A stretch of 50,890 nt of DNA from Planctomycetaceae bacterium (GCA_021371965.1 JAJFVE010000105.1:1-50890); one strand, 5' to 3'; numbered from the stretch's first letter, positions 16,633-25,288 are shown. The notes: generated from the sequence alone by a model not told the origin. Translations and numbers: made by a program.

Positions 16633-16717
16633 AGCCGCTGAGGTCGCAGAGGTCGCTGAGGATATAAGAAGATAAGAACAATCTCTTCCCTCAGCGTCCT
16701 CAGCGACCTCAGCGGCT
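16633..16717. repeat. 29-bp inverted repeat, family A, copy 1
   Basis: Arms 16633-16661 and 16689-16717 match at 27 of 29 positions when one is reversed. Each arm is built from 9-base units of the type GTCGCTGAGG. The 27-base loop is purine-rich. The same element occurs at 20397-20480. Confidence 0.85.
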
Positions 16718-16750
16718 ATTTAATTGCTCGATCTTCTGAAAGGAACGTTC

Positions 16751-17182
16751 ATGCTCAAAGGTATTTCTCCGCTGCTGAGTCCTGAACTACTGGCCGTGCT
16801 GGCCAGCATGGGTCACGGCGACGAGATCGTATTGGCCGACGCGCACTTCCCTGGCCATACGATGTGCAACAACGTCGTCCGGGCCGACGGGCTCAAGATC
16901 GCCGATCTGCTCGACGCCATCCTGCCGCTGTTTGAACTCGACGCGTATGTTGACGCGCCGCTGGTGATGATGGCGGCCGTCAAGGGCGATTCGCTCGACG
17001 CCTGCGTCGAGAAGGCGTACCGCGCGGCCGTCGACCGCCACGCGCCCAAGACCCCGCCGATCAAGCGGATCGACCGCTTCGCCTTCTACGATCAGGCCCG
17101 CGAGGCCTTCGCCGTCGTGATGACCGGCGAGACCTTCAAGTACGGCAACATCATCCTCAAGAAGGGCGTGACCCCCTGCTGA
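16751..17182 (+). CDS. fucU: L-fucose mutarotase (RbsD/FucU family)
   Basis: Cytoplasmic sugar mutarotase of 143 residues, the usual FucU length, which interconverts L-fucose anomers (RbsD members act on ribose). Seen: [20 protein letters not shown] with the conserved [16 protein letters not shown] (catalytic His in GHGD), [15 protein letters not shown], and the C-terminal [12 protein letters not shown] that FucU proteins share. Start at ATG 16751 with AAAGGA 8 bases upstream. It could serve the secreted alpha-L-fucosidase encoded at 23972-25288, but the two are 7 kb apart and on opposite strands. Preceded by the family A palindrome and followed by an AT-rich repeat. Confidence 0.9.
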   Translation: MLKGISPLLSPELLAVLASMGHGDEIVLADAHFPGHTMCNNVVRADGLKIADLLDAILPLFELDAYVDAPLVMMAAVKGDSLDACVEKAYRAAVDRHAPKTPPIKRIDRFAFYDQAREAFAVVMTGETFKYGNIILKKGVTPC

Positions 17183-17189
17183 GGCAGGG

Positions 17190-17335
17190 AAATTCCAAAA
17201 CCCAAATGACAAATTCCAAACAAACCACAAGAAGCAACCAACAAGACGCAAAAGGTCGTTGAAAGCTTTCGCTTGAATTTTGATTCTTGGGATTTATTTG
17301 TGAATTGTGTCTTGTGATCTGTAATTTTCAAGCCC
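17190..17335. repeat. AT-rich repeat with AAATTCCAAA-type units
   Basis: The left part (17190-17225) has two AAATTCCAAA-like units. The right part (17275-17335) has imperfect complements (TTGGGATTT, TTGTGAATTGTG). It is strikingly AT-rich for this genome and may form a long weak hairpin between fucU and ruvX. Confidence 0.55.
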
Positions 17336-17348
17336 CGGAGGGGCGCAG

Positions 17349-17777
17349 ATGTACTGGCTTGGCGTTGATCATGGCGACGTGCGGATAGGCGTGGCCGGCG
17401 GCGACGGCGGCAGGGGGATCGCCTCGCCCTTGAAGGTCATCCCCGCCCAGCCGGCCGAGGCCGTGGCGCCGACCATCATCAAGCTCGCTCAGGAATATGA
17501 CGCCGGCGGCATCGTCGTCGGCCTGCCGCTGAACATGGACGATAGCGAAGGCCCCCAGGCCAAGCTCGCGCGGGACTTCGCCCTGATGCTCCAGCAGGCT
17601 ACCGGTCTGGACGTGAGGCTCTGGGACGAACGCCTCAGCAGCTTCGCAGCCGACAAAACGCTAGCCGGCCACCTGACTCGCGGCAAGCGCCGGGCGATTC
17701 AAGACGCCATCGCGGCGGCGGAAATCCTCCAGGACTTCTTCGCCTGCGACGGTCCGGATGCGGCACCCAAGCCGTAA
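17349..17777 (+). CDS. ruvX: RuvX/YqgF-type nuclease (Holliday junction resolvase-like)
   Basis: RNase H-fold protein of 142 residues, the normal length for YqgF/RuvX. In E. coli the family acts in 16S rRNA 5' end maturation; DNA junction resolution is an older proposal. Seen: the first acidic motif LGVDHGDVRIGVA at the N-terminus, GGIVVGLPLNMDDSEG, the Glu-containing LWDERLSSF, and a final basic/acidic helix RGKRRAIQDAIAAAEIL with the last catalytic Asp. GGAGGGG lies just upstream of the ATG. A hypothetical gene follows 9 bases later on the same strand. Confidence 0.92.
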   Translation: MYWLGVDHGDVRIGVAGGDGGRGIASPLKVIPAQPAEAVAPTIIKLAQEYDAGGIVVGLPLNMDDSEGPQAKLARDFALMLQQATGLDVRLWDERLSSFAADKTLAGHLTRGKRRAIQDAIAAAEILQDFFACDGPDAAPKP

Positions 17778-17786
17778 GGCATATCT

Positions 17787-18140
17787 ATGGACGAGCCAAT
17801 CCCCAAAGTTGCGGCGGCTGACGTGGAAAGAATCATCAGACGAGATTTTCCCCCAGAGGTCTATGAGACCGTGACCGGCATCTTGGGTGAATACGGGGCT
17901 GAGGAAGGGCATAGCGAAATCCATCGAGTGCGGCTTGCTGTACTGAAGCTTTCCGCGGGATCCCTGGAGAAATTACGAGAGGCGACGGAGGCGGCAAGGC
18001 AAGACTACCGAGACGTTCTGGCCGGAGCAGAATACCCACTCTACTCGATTGAGTATGGCTTCGGGGAGCAAGATGAAAGATGCCAGGAGATTATTGAATC
18101 AGACTGGAGGCAGTATCAGGAATGGCTTAAGAGGCCTTAA
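17787..18140 (+). CDS. Hypothetical protein, lower GC than neighbours
   Basis: Unrecognised soluble protein of 117 residues, predicted mostly helical, with no signal peptide or membrane segment. It begins MDEPIPKVAAADVERIIRRD and ends with aromatic and acidic residues (SDWRQYQEWLKRP). It lies 9 bases after ruvX on the same strand and may be co-transcribed. Base composition is nearer 50% GC than the surrounding 60-65%, which suggests a more recent arrival. The pattern of charged helices resembles small immunity-type or contact-dependent proteins, but I see nothing specific enough to name a family. Confidence 0.65.
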   Translation: MDEPIPKVAAADVERIIRRDFPPEVYETVTGILGEYGAEEGHSEIHRVRLAVLKLSAGSLEKLREATEAARQDYRDVLAGAEYPLYSIEYGFGEQDERCQEIIESDWRQYQEWLKRP

Positions 18141-18174
18141 TTCAGGCAAGAGTTTCTGCGTTTCCTGTCTCTTA

Positions 18175-19248
18175 TTACGTGTACTTGTTGCCGTACTTTT
18201 CTTCCAGCAGGGCGACGAGTTCTTTGAGGCGCTGCGAATCGGACTTGTTGCACACCAGCGTGGCGTCGCCTGAGTGAACGATGATGCAGTCGTCCATTCC
18301 GACCACGGCCAGCAGGTGGCCGTCTTCGCTGATGATGATGTTGCGGCCGCTGTCGATCACGGCGGCGTTCTGGGCGACGATGACGTTGCCGCTTTCGTCG
18401 TTGGCGGCCACGTCGGACAGGGCGGGCCAACTGCCGATGTCGAGCCACTCGGCGGTGAGCTCGACCATCAGCACGCGCGGGGCCTTTTCCATCACGGCGT
18501 AGTCGATGCTGATCTTCTGCAGCGAGGGGTAAATCTTCGCCAGCAGGGCGGCGACGTCCTGGCCGTTGGCGGCGGCCTGGCGGATCGGGTCCAGCGCGGC
18601 GAACGTCTCGGGCAGGAACTGCTTGAGGGCCTGGAGGATGGTCTGGATCTTCCAGACAAACATGCCGCTGTTCCAGTAATACTTGCCCGACTCGACGTAC
18701 TTGCGGGCGTCCTGGTGGCTGGGCTTTTCCTTGAAGCCCGAGACCTCCTGCAAGCCGGCGCCGTACTCTTCCTGGCAGTGGATGTACCCCAGGCCGGTGT
18801 GCGGCCACGTCGGGCGGATGCCCAGCGTCACCAGCGCGTCGGCGTGTTCCTCGGCCGCACTGACGGCTCGCTCGACGCAGCGGGCGAACTGCTGCTGCGG
18901 GCGGATGACGTGGTCGGCGGTGAAGACGGCCATGACGGCGTCGGCGTCGCGCGCGGCCAGGAGCTGCGCCCCCAGCGCGATGGCGGCGGCGGTGTCGCGC
19001 CCTTCGGGCTCGCCGACGATATTCTGCGGCGGCAGTTGCGGCAATGCGGCGGCGACCTGCGAGGCGTATTCGGCGTTGGTGATGACCAGGATGTTTTCCG
19101 GCGGGAAGAGGCCCTTGAGGCGTTCGACGGCGATGGCCAGCAGCGTCTTGCCCTCGATCAGCGGCAGGAGCTGCTTGGGCCGGTTCAGCCGGCTCATGGG
19201 CCAGAGGCGTTTGCCGGCGCCGCCGGCAAGGATGACGGCATACCTCAT
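18175..19248 (-). CDS. manC: Mannose-1-phosphate guanylyltransferase
   Basis: Cytoplasmic nucleotidyltransferase of 357 residues that makes GDP-mannose from GTP and mannose 1-phosphate for polysaccharides and glycoproteins. Seen: the signature LAGGAGKRLWPMSRLNRPKQ at residues 8-27, the FTADHVI metal motif, GYIHCQEEYG, and EKPSHQDARKYV with YYWNSGMFVW. It has only the transferase domain; the phosphomannose isomerase half found in long ManC proteins (about 470 residues) is missing. dapA lies 108 bases upstream on the same strand. GDP-mannose would feed GDP-fucose or exopolysaccharide synthesis, which fits the PEP-CTERM proteins (inference). Confidence 0.93.
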   Translation of the reverse strand: MRYAVILAGGAGKRLWPMSRLNRPKQLLPLIEGKTLLAIAVERLKGLFPPENILVITNAEYASQVAAALPQLPPQNIVGEPEGRDTAAAIALGAQLLAARDADAVMAVFTADHVIRPQQQFARCVERAVSAAEEHADALVTLGIRPTWPHTGLGYIHCQEEYGAGLQEVSGFKEKPSHQDARKYVESGKYYWNSGMFVWKIQTILQALKQFLPETFAALDPIRQAAANGQDVAALLAKIYPSLQKISIDYAVMEKAPRVLMVELTAEWLDIGSWPALSDVAANDESGNVIVAQNAAVIDSGRNIIISEDGHLLAVVGMDDCIIVHSGDATLVCNKSDSQRLKELVALLEEKYGNKYT

Positions 19249-19356
19249 CGGTGCTTCCTCAATTCATTGCGGCGGCGATGCGCTGCCGCCGATCAGCGTA
19301 TGAACAATAATAGCGCCTATGTTTTATCGGACGCCAAGGCCGATTTGATGAGACGT

Positions 19357-20235
19357 TCAGCCGATTCCAAACGGCGCCAGCATCTTGGCCAGTTCCGGAC
19401 GCAGCTTCTCCGACAGTGGCGTCATCGGCAGGCGCAGTTCGTTCTTGATCATCCCGGCCATCGCCATCGCCGCCTTGATCGGGATGGGGTTGGTCTCGAT
19501 GAATATCCCACGAAACAGCGGGAAGAGCCTCAGGTGCTGCGCCGTCGCGCCGGCCATGTTTCCGGTCAGCATCAGGTCGCAGAGTTTGCGGACCTCTGCC
19601 GGCAGCAGGTTGGCCAACACGCTGATAACGCCCCGCCCGCCGACAGAACCGATAGGCAGCGTCAGCGAGTCGTCGCCGGAGAGAATCGTGATGTCGCACT
19701 CGGCCGCGATGGCGCTGGCCATGTCCAGCTTGCCGGTGGCTTCCTTGACGGCTACCACCTGCGGAATCTCGCGGTACATGCGCACGATGGTCTCGGCCGT
19801 CAGCTCCACGCCGGTGCGGCCGGGAATGTTGTACAGCACGATGGGCAGGTCGATCTCGGCGAGGCGCTTGACGTGCTCGACCATGCCGCCCTGCGTGGGC
19901 TTGTTGTAGTACGGGTTGACGATCAGGCACGCGTCGGCGCCGGCCTTCTTCGCGTGGGCCGTCAGTTCCAACGCCTCGGCGGTGGAGTTGCTGCCCGTAC
20001 CGGCGATGACCGGCACGCGCCCGGCCGTGCGCTCGACGGTGAACTCGATCACCCGGTCGTGCTCGGCGTAGTTGAGCGTGGGCGACTCGCCCGTGGTGCC
20101 GCAGGGCACGAGCCCCTGAGTGCCCTGCTCGATCTGGTGATCGATGATCTTGCCCAGCGCCGTGTAGTCCACCTTGCCGCCGGCGAAGGGCGTCACCAAC
20201 GCCGTCATCGATCCTTCAAGTTTCATCCGCGCCAT
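19357..20235 (-). CDS. dapA: 4-hydroxy-tetrahydrodipicolinate synthase
   Basis: Condenses pyruvate with aspartate semialdehyde in the lysine/diaminopimelate pathway. The 292-residue protein has all family marks: GTTGESPTL at 46-54, IVNPYYNKPTQGG, YNIPGRTGVE with the catalytic Tyr135, and VKEATG with the Schiff-base Lys164. The length is exactly that of E. coli DapA. The start at ATG 20235 gives MARMKLEGSMTALVTPF; Met4 at 20226 is an alternative. Other members of the family (N-acetylneuraminate lyase and sugar-acid aldolases) are close, but the GTTGES and NIPGRTG motifs favour DapA. No other lysine gene is in the window. Confidence 0.94.
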   Translation of the reverse strand: MARMKLEGSMTALVTPFAGGKVDYTALGKIIDHQIEQGTQGLVPCGTTGESPTLNYAEHDRVIEFTVERTAGRVPVIAGTGSNSTAEALELTAHAKKAGADACLIVNPYYNKPTQGGMVEHVKRLAEIDLPIVLYNIPGRTGVELTAETIVRMYREIPQVVAVKEATGKLDMASAIAAECDITILSGDDSLTLPIGSVGGRGVISVLANLLPAEVRKLCDLMLTGNMAGATAQHLRLFPLFRGIFIETNPIPIKAAMAMAGMIKNELRLPMTPLSEKLRPELAKMLAPFGIG

Positions 20236-20334
20236 GATCCAGTCCTCTGTGCATGTGGCCGGGCGTCATGCCCAGTGCCAATTTCGGACGCATACTACCA
20301 CAGGCGGCGCCTTGCGGGCAATTGGCAGAAAAAC

Positions 20335-20364
20335 TTACCACAGAGACACAGAGGGCACAGAGCG
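20335..20364. repeat. Period-8 repeat, CACAGAGA type
   Basis: Three successive 8-9 base units (CACAGAGA, CACAGAGG, GCACAGAGC) upstream of dapA. Similar CACxAAGx runs occur at 35942, 36427, 36491 and 46576. Confidence 0.6.
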
Positions 20365-20396
20365 AAAAGAAGAAAAGATAGATCCGGGATAGATCA

Positions 20397-20480
20397 AGCC
20401 GCTGAGGTCGCTGAGGACGCTGAGGATGAAAGGAGATAAAACAACTTCTTCCCTCTGCGTCCTCAGCGACCTCAGCGGCT
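20397..20480. repeat. 29-bp inverted repeat, family A, copy 2
   Basis: Arms 20397-20425 and 20452-20480 agree at 28 of 29 positions when one is reversed. A 26-base purine-rich loop lies between, and short GATC-containing arms extend it outward. It is nearly the same as the copy at 16633-16717 and lies between dapA and the glycyl radical enzyme gene. Confidence 0.88.
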
Positions 20481-20498
20481 AATTTGATCTCTGCGGCC

Positions 20499-22661
20499 TT
20501 ACAATCCATGTTCGGTGCGGGCGAGGATTTCGTCCTGGATGTCGGTCGTGAGCGAGACGAAGGGGGCGCTGTAGCCGGCGACTCGGACCATCACGTCGGC
20601 GTGCTGTGTCGGGTTCTCGCGGGCATCGAGCAGCATTTTGCGGTTGACCATGCTGATCTGGAGGTGCTGGCCGCCGGCCCGGAAGTGACCTTCGATCAGG
20701 GCGGCGATCTTGTCGATGCCGCCAGCGTCGGCCAGCAGTGACGGATCGAGCTTGATGTTCACCGTCGTCGAGGTCGGCAGCAGGCGGTGGGGCAAAGCGG
20801 CTACGGAGTTAAGCATGGCCGTGACGCCGCGGGTGTCGCGACCGGGGGCGGGGGCGAGGCTCGATGCCAACGTCTGGCCGCTCTTGCGGCCGTCGGGAGT
20901 GGCGCCGGTGACGGTGCCGAAGGAGATGTGTATGTTCTCGACTCCGGCCAGCGTTCCCAGCGTGTATCGCCCGCCGCGGTAGGGGCGATGCCTGGCGACC
21001 AGATCGGCAAAGGTCGCGATGATGCGAGCGGCGATCGAATCCACTCGGGCGTCGTCGTTGCCGAAATGGGGCGTTCGCTGCAGAATGCGGCTGCGCAGCG
21101 TCTCGTGGCCGATCCAGTCGTCGGCCAGGGCGGCTTTGATCTGCTCGATGGTGACGGCGCGGTCAGCGAAGACGAGTTGCTCGATAACGGCCAGCGAGTC
21201 GGCGAGGTTCGCCACGCCGATGATGTCGCAATTGCAGAAGTTGTAGCGGGCGCCGCCCTGCCAGAAGCCCTTGACGTTCTCGATGCAGTCTCGCGTCAGC
21301 AGCGAGGCCTGCAGGGCGACCCACTGCGCGGCGTGCCGGTCGCGCTCGTATGAATAGTTGTGCATCGCCAGGGCGAGGTGCTCCATCTGCACCGTCAGCG
21401 CCTGCCACAGCGCGTCGGGGCTGTCGAGCGTGATCTCCGGCAGCGGTGCGAAGGCCGGCTCGAGCCCCAGCACAATGCGGATGAGCTTGGGCATGTTCAG
21501 GAAGCACTCGACCGACCCCATGTGCGCGCGCCCCGTGATGATGATCTCGTGACAGCCCGACATCGCGAAGTCGCGGGCGTCCTCTGCCGCCACGCCGATG
21601 TTCACCAGCGCCGGCACGATCTGCTCGTCCGAGCAGAAGCCCGGGCTGCCGGTGCGGCTGCCCAGCGCCTCTACCGCTCGCCGCAGTGTTTGCGGGCGCA
21701 TGCTGCGGTGCCATCGCACCCCCACCTGCGGGCATGGGATGCGCAGCTCGGCGAAGACCTCCAGGCACAGGTCGGTCACATCGGTGCATCCGTCGCTGCC
21801 GTCGGGCCGCTGGCCGCCCAGCGTCAAGTGATGGCGGGCCATATTCGGCGTGCTGAATCCGTGCACCTGGAAATACTTCATCCACAGGCAGGCGATCAGC
21901 TCGGCCGCCCGCTCGCGCGTAAGCGAGCCGTCGGCCATCTCGCGCTGATAGAACGGCCAGAGGTACTGGTCGACGCGGCCGGGCGCGTCGGGCAGCAGAT
22001 AGAACCCAAACCACAGGCACTGGCACGCCTGCCAGAACGTGCGTGGCCCGGAGCCCAGCGCGGCCTGGCAGTTTTCGGCGACGGTCTCCAGTTCGCCCCT
22101 GCGGGCGGGGAGGGTTGCCTTGGCGGCTAGTTGCAGGGCATAGTCGTGATAGCGCCGCCCGAGGTCGCGATAGGCTTCGGCGAGGATCTTGAGGGCGTGG
22201 AGATATTCCTTCTTGTCGGCAGCGGCAGGTTCCTCGGCGGCCAGGCGCTCGCTTCGGCGGTCGATCTGGTCGATGTATCCCTGCATTCCGCCGGCCAGCA
22301 GCGTGTCGTAATCGACGGAGGTATGGTTGCCCGCGCCATGGAGGAGTCCCTGCGTGATGAACGCCTCGCTGCCGGGCGTGTGCGGCTCGTTGGTCATGGC
22401 CACAGCAGGGATCTCACCCACGGCGCCGGTCTTGCCTGGCGGGAGCATATTCAGCAGCCCGCCGCCGACGATCAGTTCATCATCATTAATAACCAGCGTG
22501 CAGTTGCGATAGTAGTGGGCCATCGAGCGGGCCTGGCGGAGGATGTCGCTGTGGCCTTGCGACTGCTCGTCGGCCTGGCGGGCGAGTTCGCCGGCCTGGG
22601 GATCGTGCATGCCGCAGCTTCGCAGGGTGATCGTCTGCAGGCGTTTGACGCGCGGGGTCAT
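20499..22661 (-). CDS. Glycyl radical enzyme (pyruvate formate-lyase-like), unknown substrate
   Basis: Oxygen-sensitive radical enzyme of 720 residues in the PFL/diol dehydratase superfamily, somewhat shorter than the usual 760-850. Seen: the active-site cysteine loop FAMSGCHEII with Cys370 and Glu372, and the C-terminal glycyl radical loop VRVAGYSAPF with the radical-bearing Gly696, followed by the conserved tail DEILARTEHG. The loop is GCHE, whereas characterised dehydratases and lyases mostly have GC(V/I)E, so the substrate cannot be inferred. A partner radical SAM activating enzyme would be required and is not adjacent. AAAGGA lies 7 bases before the ATG, and a TATAAT (complement of 22703-22708) about 40 bases upstream may be its -10 box. 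No microcompartment genes are nearby. Confidence 0.88.
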   Translation of the reverse strand: MTPRVKRLQTITLRSCGMHDPQAGELARQADEQSQGHSDILRQARSMAHYYRNCTLVINDDELIVGGGLLNMLPPGKTGAVGEIPAVAMTNEPHTPGSEAFITQGLLHGAGNHTSVDYDTLLAGGMQGYIDQIDRRSERLAAEEPAAADKKEYLHALKILAEAYRDLGRRYHDYALQLAAKATLPARRGELETVAENCQAALGSGPRTFWQACQCLWFGFYLLPDAPGRVDQYLWPFYQREMADGSLTRERAAELIACLWMKYFQVHGFSTPNMARHHLTLGGQRPDGSDGCTDVTDLCLEVFAELRIPCPQVGVRWHRSMRPQTLRRAVEALGSRTGSPGFCSDEQIVPALVNIGVAAEDARDFAMSGCHEIIITGRAHMGSVECFLNMPKLIRIVLGLEPAFAPLPEITLDSPDALWQALTVQMEHLALAMHNYSYERDRHAAQWVALQASLLTRDCIENVKGFWQGGARYNFCNCDIIGVANLADSLAVIEQLVFADRAVTIEQIKAALADDWIGHETLRSRILQRTPHFGNDDARVDSIAARIIATFADLVARHRPYRGGRYTLGTLAGVENIHISFGTVTGATPDGRKSGQTLASSLAPAPGRDTRGVTAMLNSVAALPHRLLPTSTTVNIKLDPSLLADAGGIDKIAALIEGHFRAGGQHLQISMVNRKMLLDARENPTQHADVMVRVAGYSAPFVSLTTDIQDEILARTEHGL

Positions 22662-22898
22662 GGGTAGTCCTTTTTCGAGGGAGCTCTTGCCATCGGTCGA
22701 CCATTATAGCCGGTAATGCAAGGCATAGGTCATAGGGCACAGGCAGTAGTGAATCTCTTGGCCCGGCGCCCGATGACTGTGTAAGAGTTTTTTGCGTCCA
22801 GAAGAAAAAGGTGTTCGGTTTGACGGCGTGCAGCGCGGTATCATCCCACTGGTGAAGATGCTGCCCGCGGGCGGCGAGCGCTTCTGGCGGAGTCGTTC

Positions 22899-23849
22899 GT
22901 GTTGACATGCTTTCAAATCGAGAGCGGCAAACTAGGTCCGGCGGTGGACAACGCCGGACCGATCTGGCTTTTCATCGGCCCGACGGACGAGGAGAAGGCG
23001 CGCCTGATCGGGCCGGAGTTCAACCTCGACGCCCACTCGCTCAACTCGACCCTGGACCCCGACGAACTGCCTCGCGTGGAGCTCGAGAGCGACCACCTGG
23101 TCGTGATCTTCAAGTATCCCAAGCGATTCCTCCTGCACGATAAATACGATCTGGGCGTCCAGTCGCTGGGCCTGTTTCTCTACAGCAATCGCCTGGTGAT
23201 CGTCTCGCTCGAGGACGACCAGCCGGCCTTTGAAGGCCGACCGTTCACCAGGATCGACTCGCTACAGACGCTGTTCCTGCGGATCATCTCCAAGTGCATC
23301 CAGCACTTCTACAGCCACCTCAAGGCCATCAACGAACTGGCCAACGAGTTGGAGCCCAAGATCATGTCGTCGATGGAGAACCGCAACCTGCTGCTGATGT
23401 TCACCATCGAGAAGGGCCTGGTGTACTACGTCAACGCCATGGCGGCCAACGGGCGGACAATCGACCGCCTGCGGACCAACGCCAAGAACGCCGGCACGGG
23501 CGGGCTCTCGCCCGAGCAGCTCGAATACGTCGACGACCTGTCCATCGAGAACGCCCAGTGCCACGAGCAGGCGCAGATCTACGCCAACGTGCTGGCCGGT
23601 CTGATGGACGCCCGCGCCTCGATCGTCAACAACAACCTCAACGTCCTGATCAAGCGCCTGACGATCCTCAGCCTCGTCTTCCTGCCGCTCAACGTGGTGG
23701 CCGGGATCGGCGGCATGTCCGAATACACCAGGTTCACCGAACCCTACATGCCTTGGTGGATCGCGTATCCAATATTCTCCGTGGGTTTGGGCGCGATCGG
23801 CTGGCTGACCTACCAGGTGCTCAAGCTCTTCGAGAAACGCAAGTCGTAG
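22899..23849 (+). CDS. CorA-family divalent metal channel with a GMS motif
   Basis: Inner-membrane CorA-like protein of 316 residues, normal for the family, transporting Mg2+ or other divalent cations. It has a large cytoplasmic N-terminal domain, a long helix (residues about 130-245) and two C-terminal transmembrane helices (about 252-273 and 286-308). The signature at the end of the first is GIGGMSEY (271-276 GGMSEY), with Ser where classical CorA has Asn (GMN). The start is ambiguous: GTG 22899, chosen for GGCGGAG about 8 bases upstream, or TTG 22902. Transcribed alone, divergent from the glycyl radical enzyme. The name corA is not assigned because of the altered motif. Confidence 0.85.
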   Translation: MLTCFQIESGKLGPAVDNAGPIWLFIGPTDEEKARLIGPEFNLDAHSLNSTLDPDELPRVELESDHLVVIFKYPKRFLLHDKYDLGVQSLGLFLYSNRLVIVSLEDDQPAFEGRPFTRIDSLQTLFLRIISKCIQHFYSHLKAINELANELEPKIMSSMENRNLLLMFTIEKGLVYYVNAMAANGRTIDRLRTNAKNAGTGGLSPEQLEYVDDLSIENAQCHEQAQIYANVLAGLMDARASIVNNNLNVLIKRLTILSLVFLPLNVVAGIGGMSEYTRFTEPYMPWWIAYPIFSVGLGAIGWLTYQVLKLFEKRKS

Positions 23850-23952
23850 ACCTGCCGGCGCGACTCGTTCGTTATTCAACGGCGGGTGCAGTGGATGGCT
23901 ACGCTGCGCTGGTTGTGCACGCTGCCTGGCCGCGAGCCCTGCAAGTCAAAGA

Positions 23953-23971
23953 CACGGGCAAGATGCCCATG
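23953..23971 (-). repeat. Short hairpin abutting the fucosidase stop codon
   Basis: A stem of 7 of 8 pairs (23953-23960 with 23964-23971) and a 3-base loop, touching the TAG stop of the fucosidase gene. It resembles the two hairpins abutting the argF stop at 44007-44058. Confidence 0.55.
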
Positions 23972-25288
23972 CTACTTGGCAGCGTCGAAGGCCGGGCCGT
24001 CCAGAGTCAGCTCGATGATCGTGTCGATGGCGTTCTGGTTTTCCTTGGGCAGCGAGACGGTCAGGCCCTTGTCGGTTTGCTCAACGGCGGGCTTGCCGCC
24101 GGTGAGAGCGGCGCTGGCGGTGATCTTCTGCTTTAGCGCGGGCAGGGTCAGCTTGCCCTCGGCCGGCCACTTCTGCACGTGCAGGTAAATCGTGTTCTCG
24201 CGGCAGGTGGCTACACCCCACTCGGCCGGTTCATACGGGCCGCCGCGGGTCTTGTAGATGCTCGTGCCGTACTGGCCCAGCCACGCGCCCATCTTGCGCA
24301 GCACGGCGACTTCTTCGGCGACTATGTGCCCATCGGGGTGCGGGCCGATGTTCAGCAGCAAGTTGCCGTCAGCCCCGGCGCAGCGGATCAGGGCATTGAT
24401 GCACTGCTCGAACGACATCGGCTTGGCGTCGGCTCGCCACGACCATCCGCCGGTGATGGGGATCGCGCTCTCCCACGCCCGGGTGCGGTCATAATCGCCT
24501 ACGCGCCGAGTGAGGCTCGAAAAATCGCCCGGCAGTCCGCAGCGGTCGTTGATCAGGCAGCCCGGCTGCAGCTCGTAAATGCGTTTGAAGAGTCTGCGGC
24601 CGTCCCAGAACCCCTCGGGGTACGGCCCGGCCGCGTCGAACCAGATCACACCGATGGGGCCGTACTTGCCGCCGCAGAGTTCCTCGATCTGCTTGCGGAT
24701 CTTGGGGGCGAAGGCGCGGTAGTTCTGCGCCATGCAGTCGCTGTCATGCCAGTCGCGCTGGGAAAAGTACCACCCCAGCATGATGCCCTTCTTCGCGACC
24801 GCCTGCGAAAGTTCCATCGCCGCATCACGCCCGAAGGGGCAGTCCTTGGCCGTGCCCTTGTAGTCGGTGATGGCCGTGTCCCAGTTGCAGAATCCATCGT
24901 GATGCTTGGTGACGAAGACCGTGTACCTGGCGCCGCTGTCGGCGATGATCGAGGCCCATTCGTCGGCGTTGAACTTCTCGGCTTTGAACTTCTTGTAGAA
25001 GTTGTCGTACACAGCCGGCGGATACTCGGCGGGCTTTCGCCGGTTGGTCTGCCGCGACCAGCTCAGCTCCTTTCCGCCGACGGCGCCGGCGCCCCAGTGC
25101 AGAAAGATGCCGAACTTCATGTCACGCCATCGCTGCAGGCCTTCGGCGGTATTCTTGGCCGGCGGAATAACCGTCGCCGCGGTCGAGGCCGGCTGAGTCG
25201 CCGGTGATTTTGCCTCGGCGGCCCAGGCGACTGCGCCGGTCAGAAGCATCAAGGCCCCCGCGGCCGAGAGCGTTAGTTTGGTCTGCAT
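23972..25288 (-). CDS. Secreted alpha-L-fucosidase (GH29)
   Basis: Glycoside hydrolase of 438 residues that removes terminal L-fucose from glycans. The N-terminus MQTKLTLSAAGALMLLTGAV then AWAAEAK is a clear signal peptide, so the enzyme is exported. GH29 features: WRDMKFGIFLHWGAGAVGGK, the YTVFVTKHHDGFCNWD block, AVAKKGIMLGWYFSQRDWH and the nucleophile-bearing IGVIWFDAAGPYPEG. Start at ATG 25288 is set by the signal peptide; an in-frame start further upstream would add 26 unrelated residues. The stop is TAG, which is the first triplet of a hairpin repeat. A C-terminal beta domain (about 370-438) follows the barrel. It could supply fucose to the fucU product. Confidence 0.92.
   Translation of the reverse strand: MQTKLTLSAAGALMLLTGAVAWAAEAKSPATQPASTAATVIPPAKNTAEGLQRWRDMKFGIFLHWGAGAVGGKELSWSRQTNRRKPAEYPPAVYDNFYKKFKAEKFNADEWASIIADSGARYTVFVTKHHDGFCNWDTAITDYKGTAKDCPFGRDAAMELSQAVAKKGIMLGWYFSQRDWHDSDCMAQNYRAFAPKIRKQIEELCGGKYGPIGVIWFDAAGPYPEGFWDGRRLFKRIYELQPGCLINDRCGLPGDFSSLTRRVGDYDRTRAWESAIPITGGWSWRADAKPMSFEQCINALIRCAGADGNLLLNIGPHPDGHIVAEEVAVLRKMGAWLGQYGTSIYKTRGGPYEPAEWGVATCRENTIYLHVQKWPAEGKLTLPALKQKITASAALTGGKPAVEQTDKGLTVSLPKENQNAIDTIIELTLDGPAFDAAK

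Noticed and set aside
18274..20439. A 721-codon plus-strand open frame opposite manC and dapA
   Set aside because: Both minus-strand genes carry complete family motifs; the opposite frame is a composition artefact.
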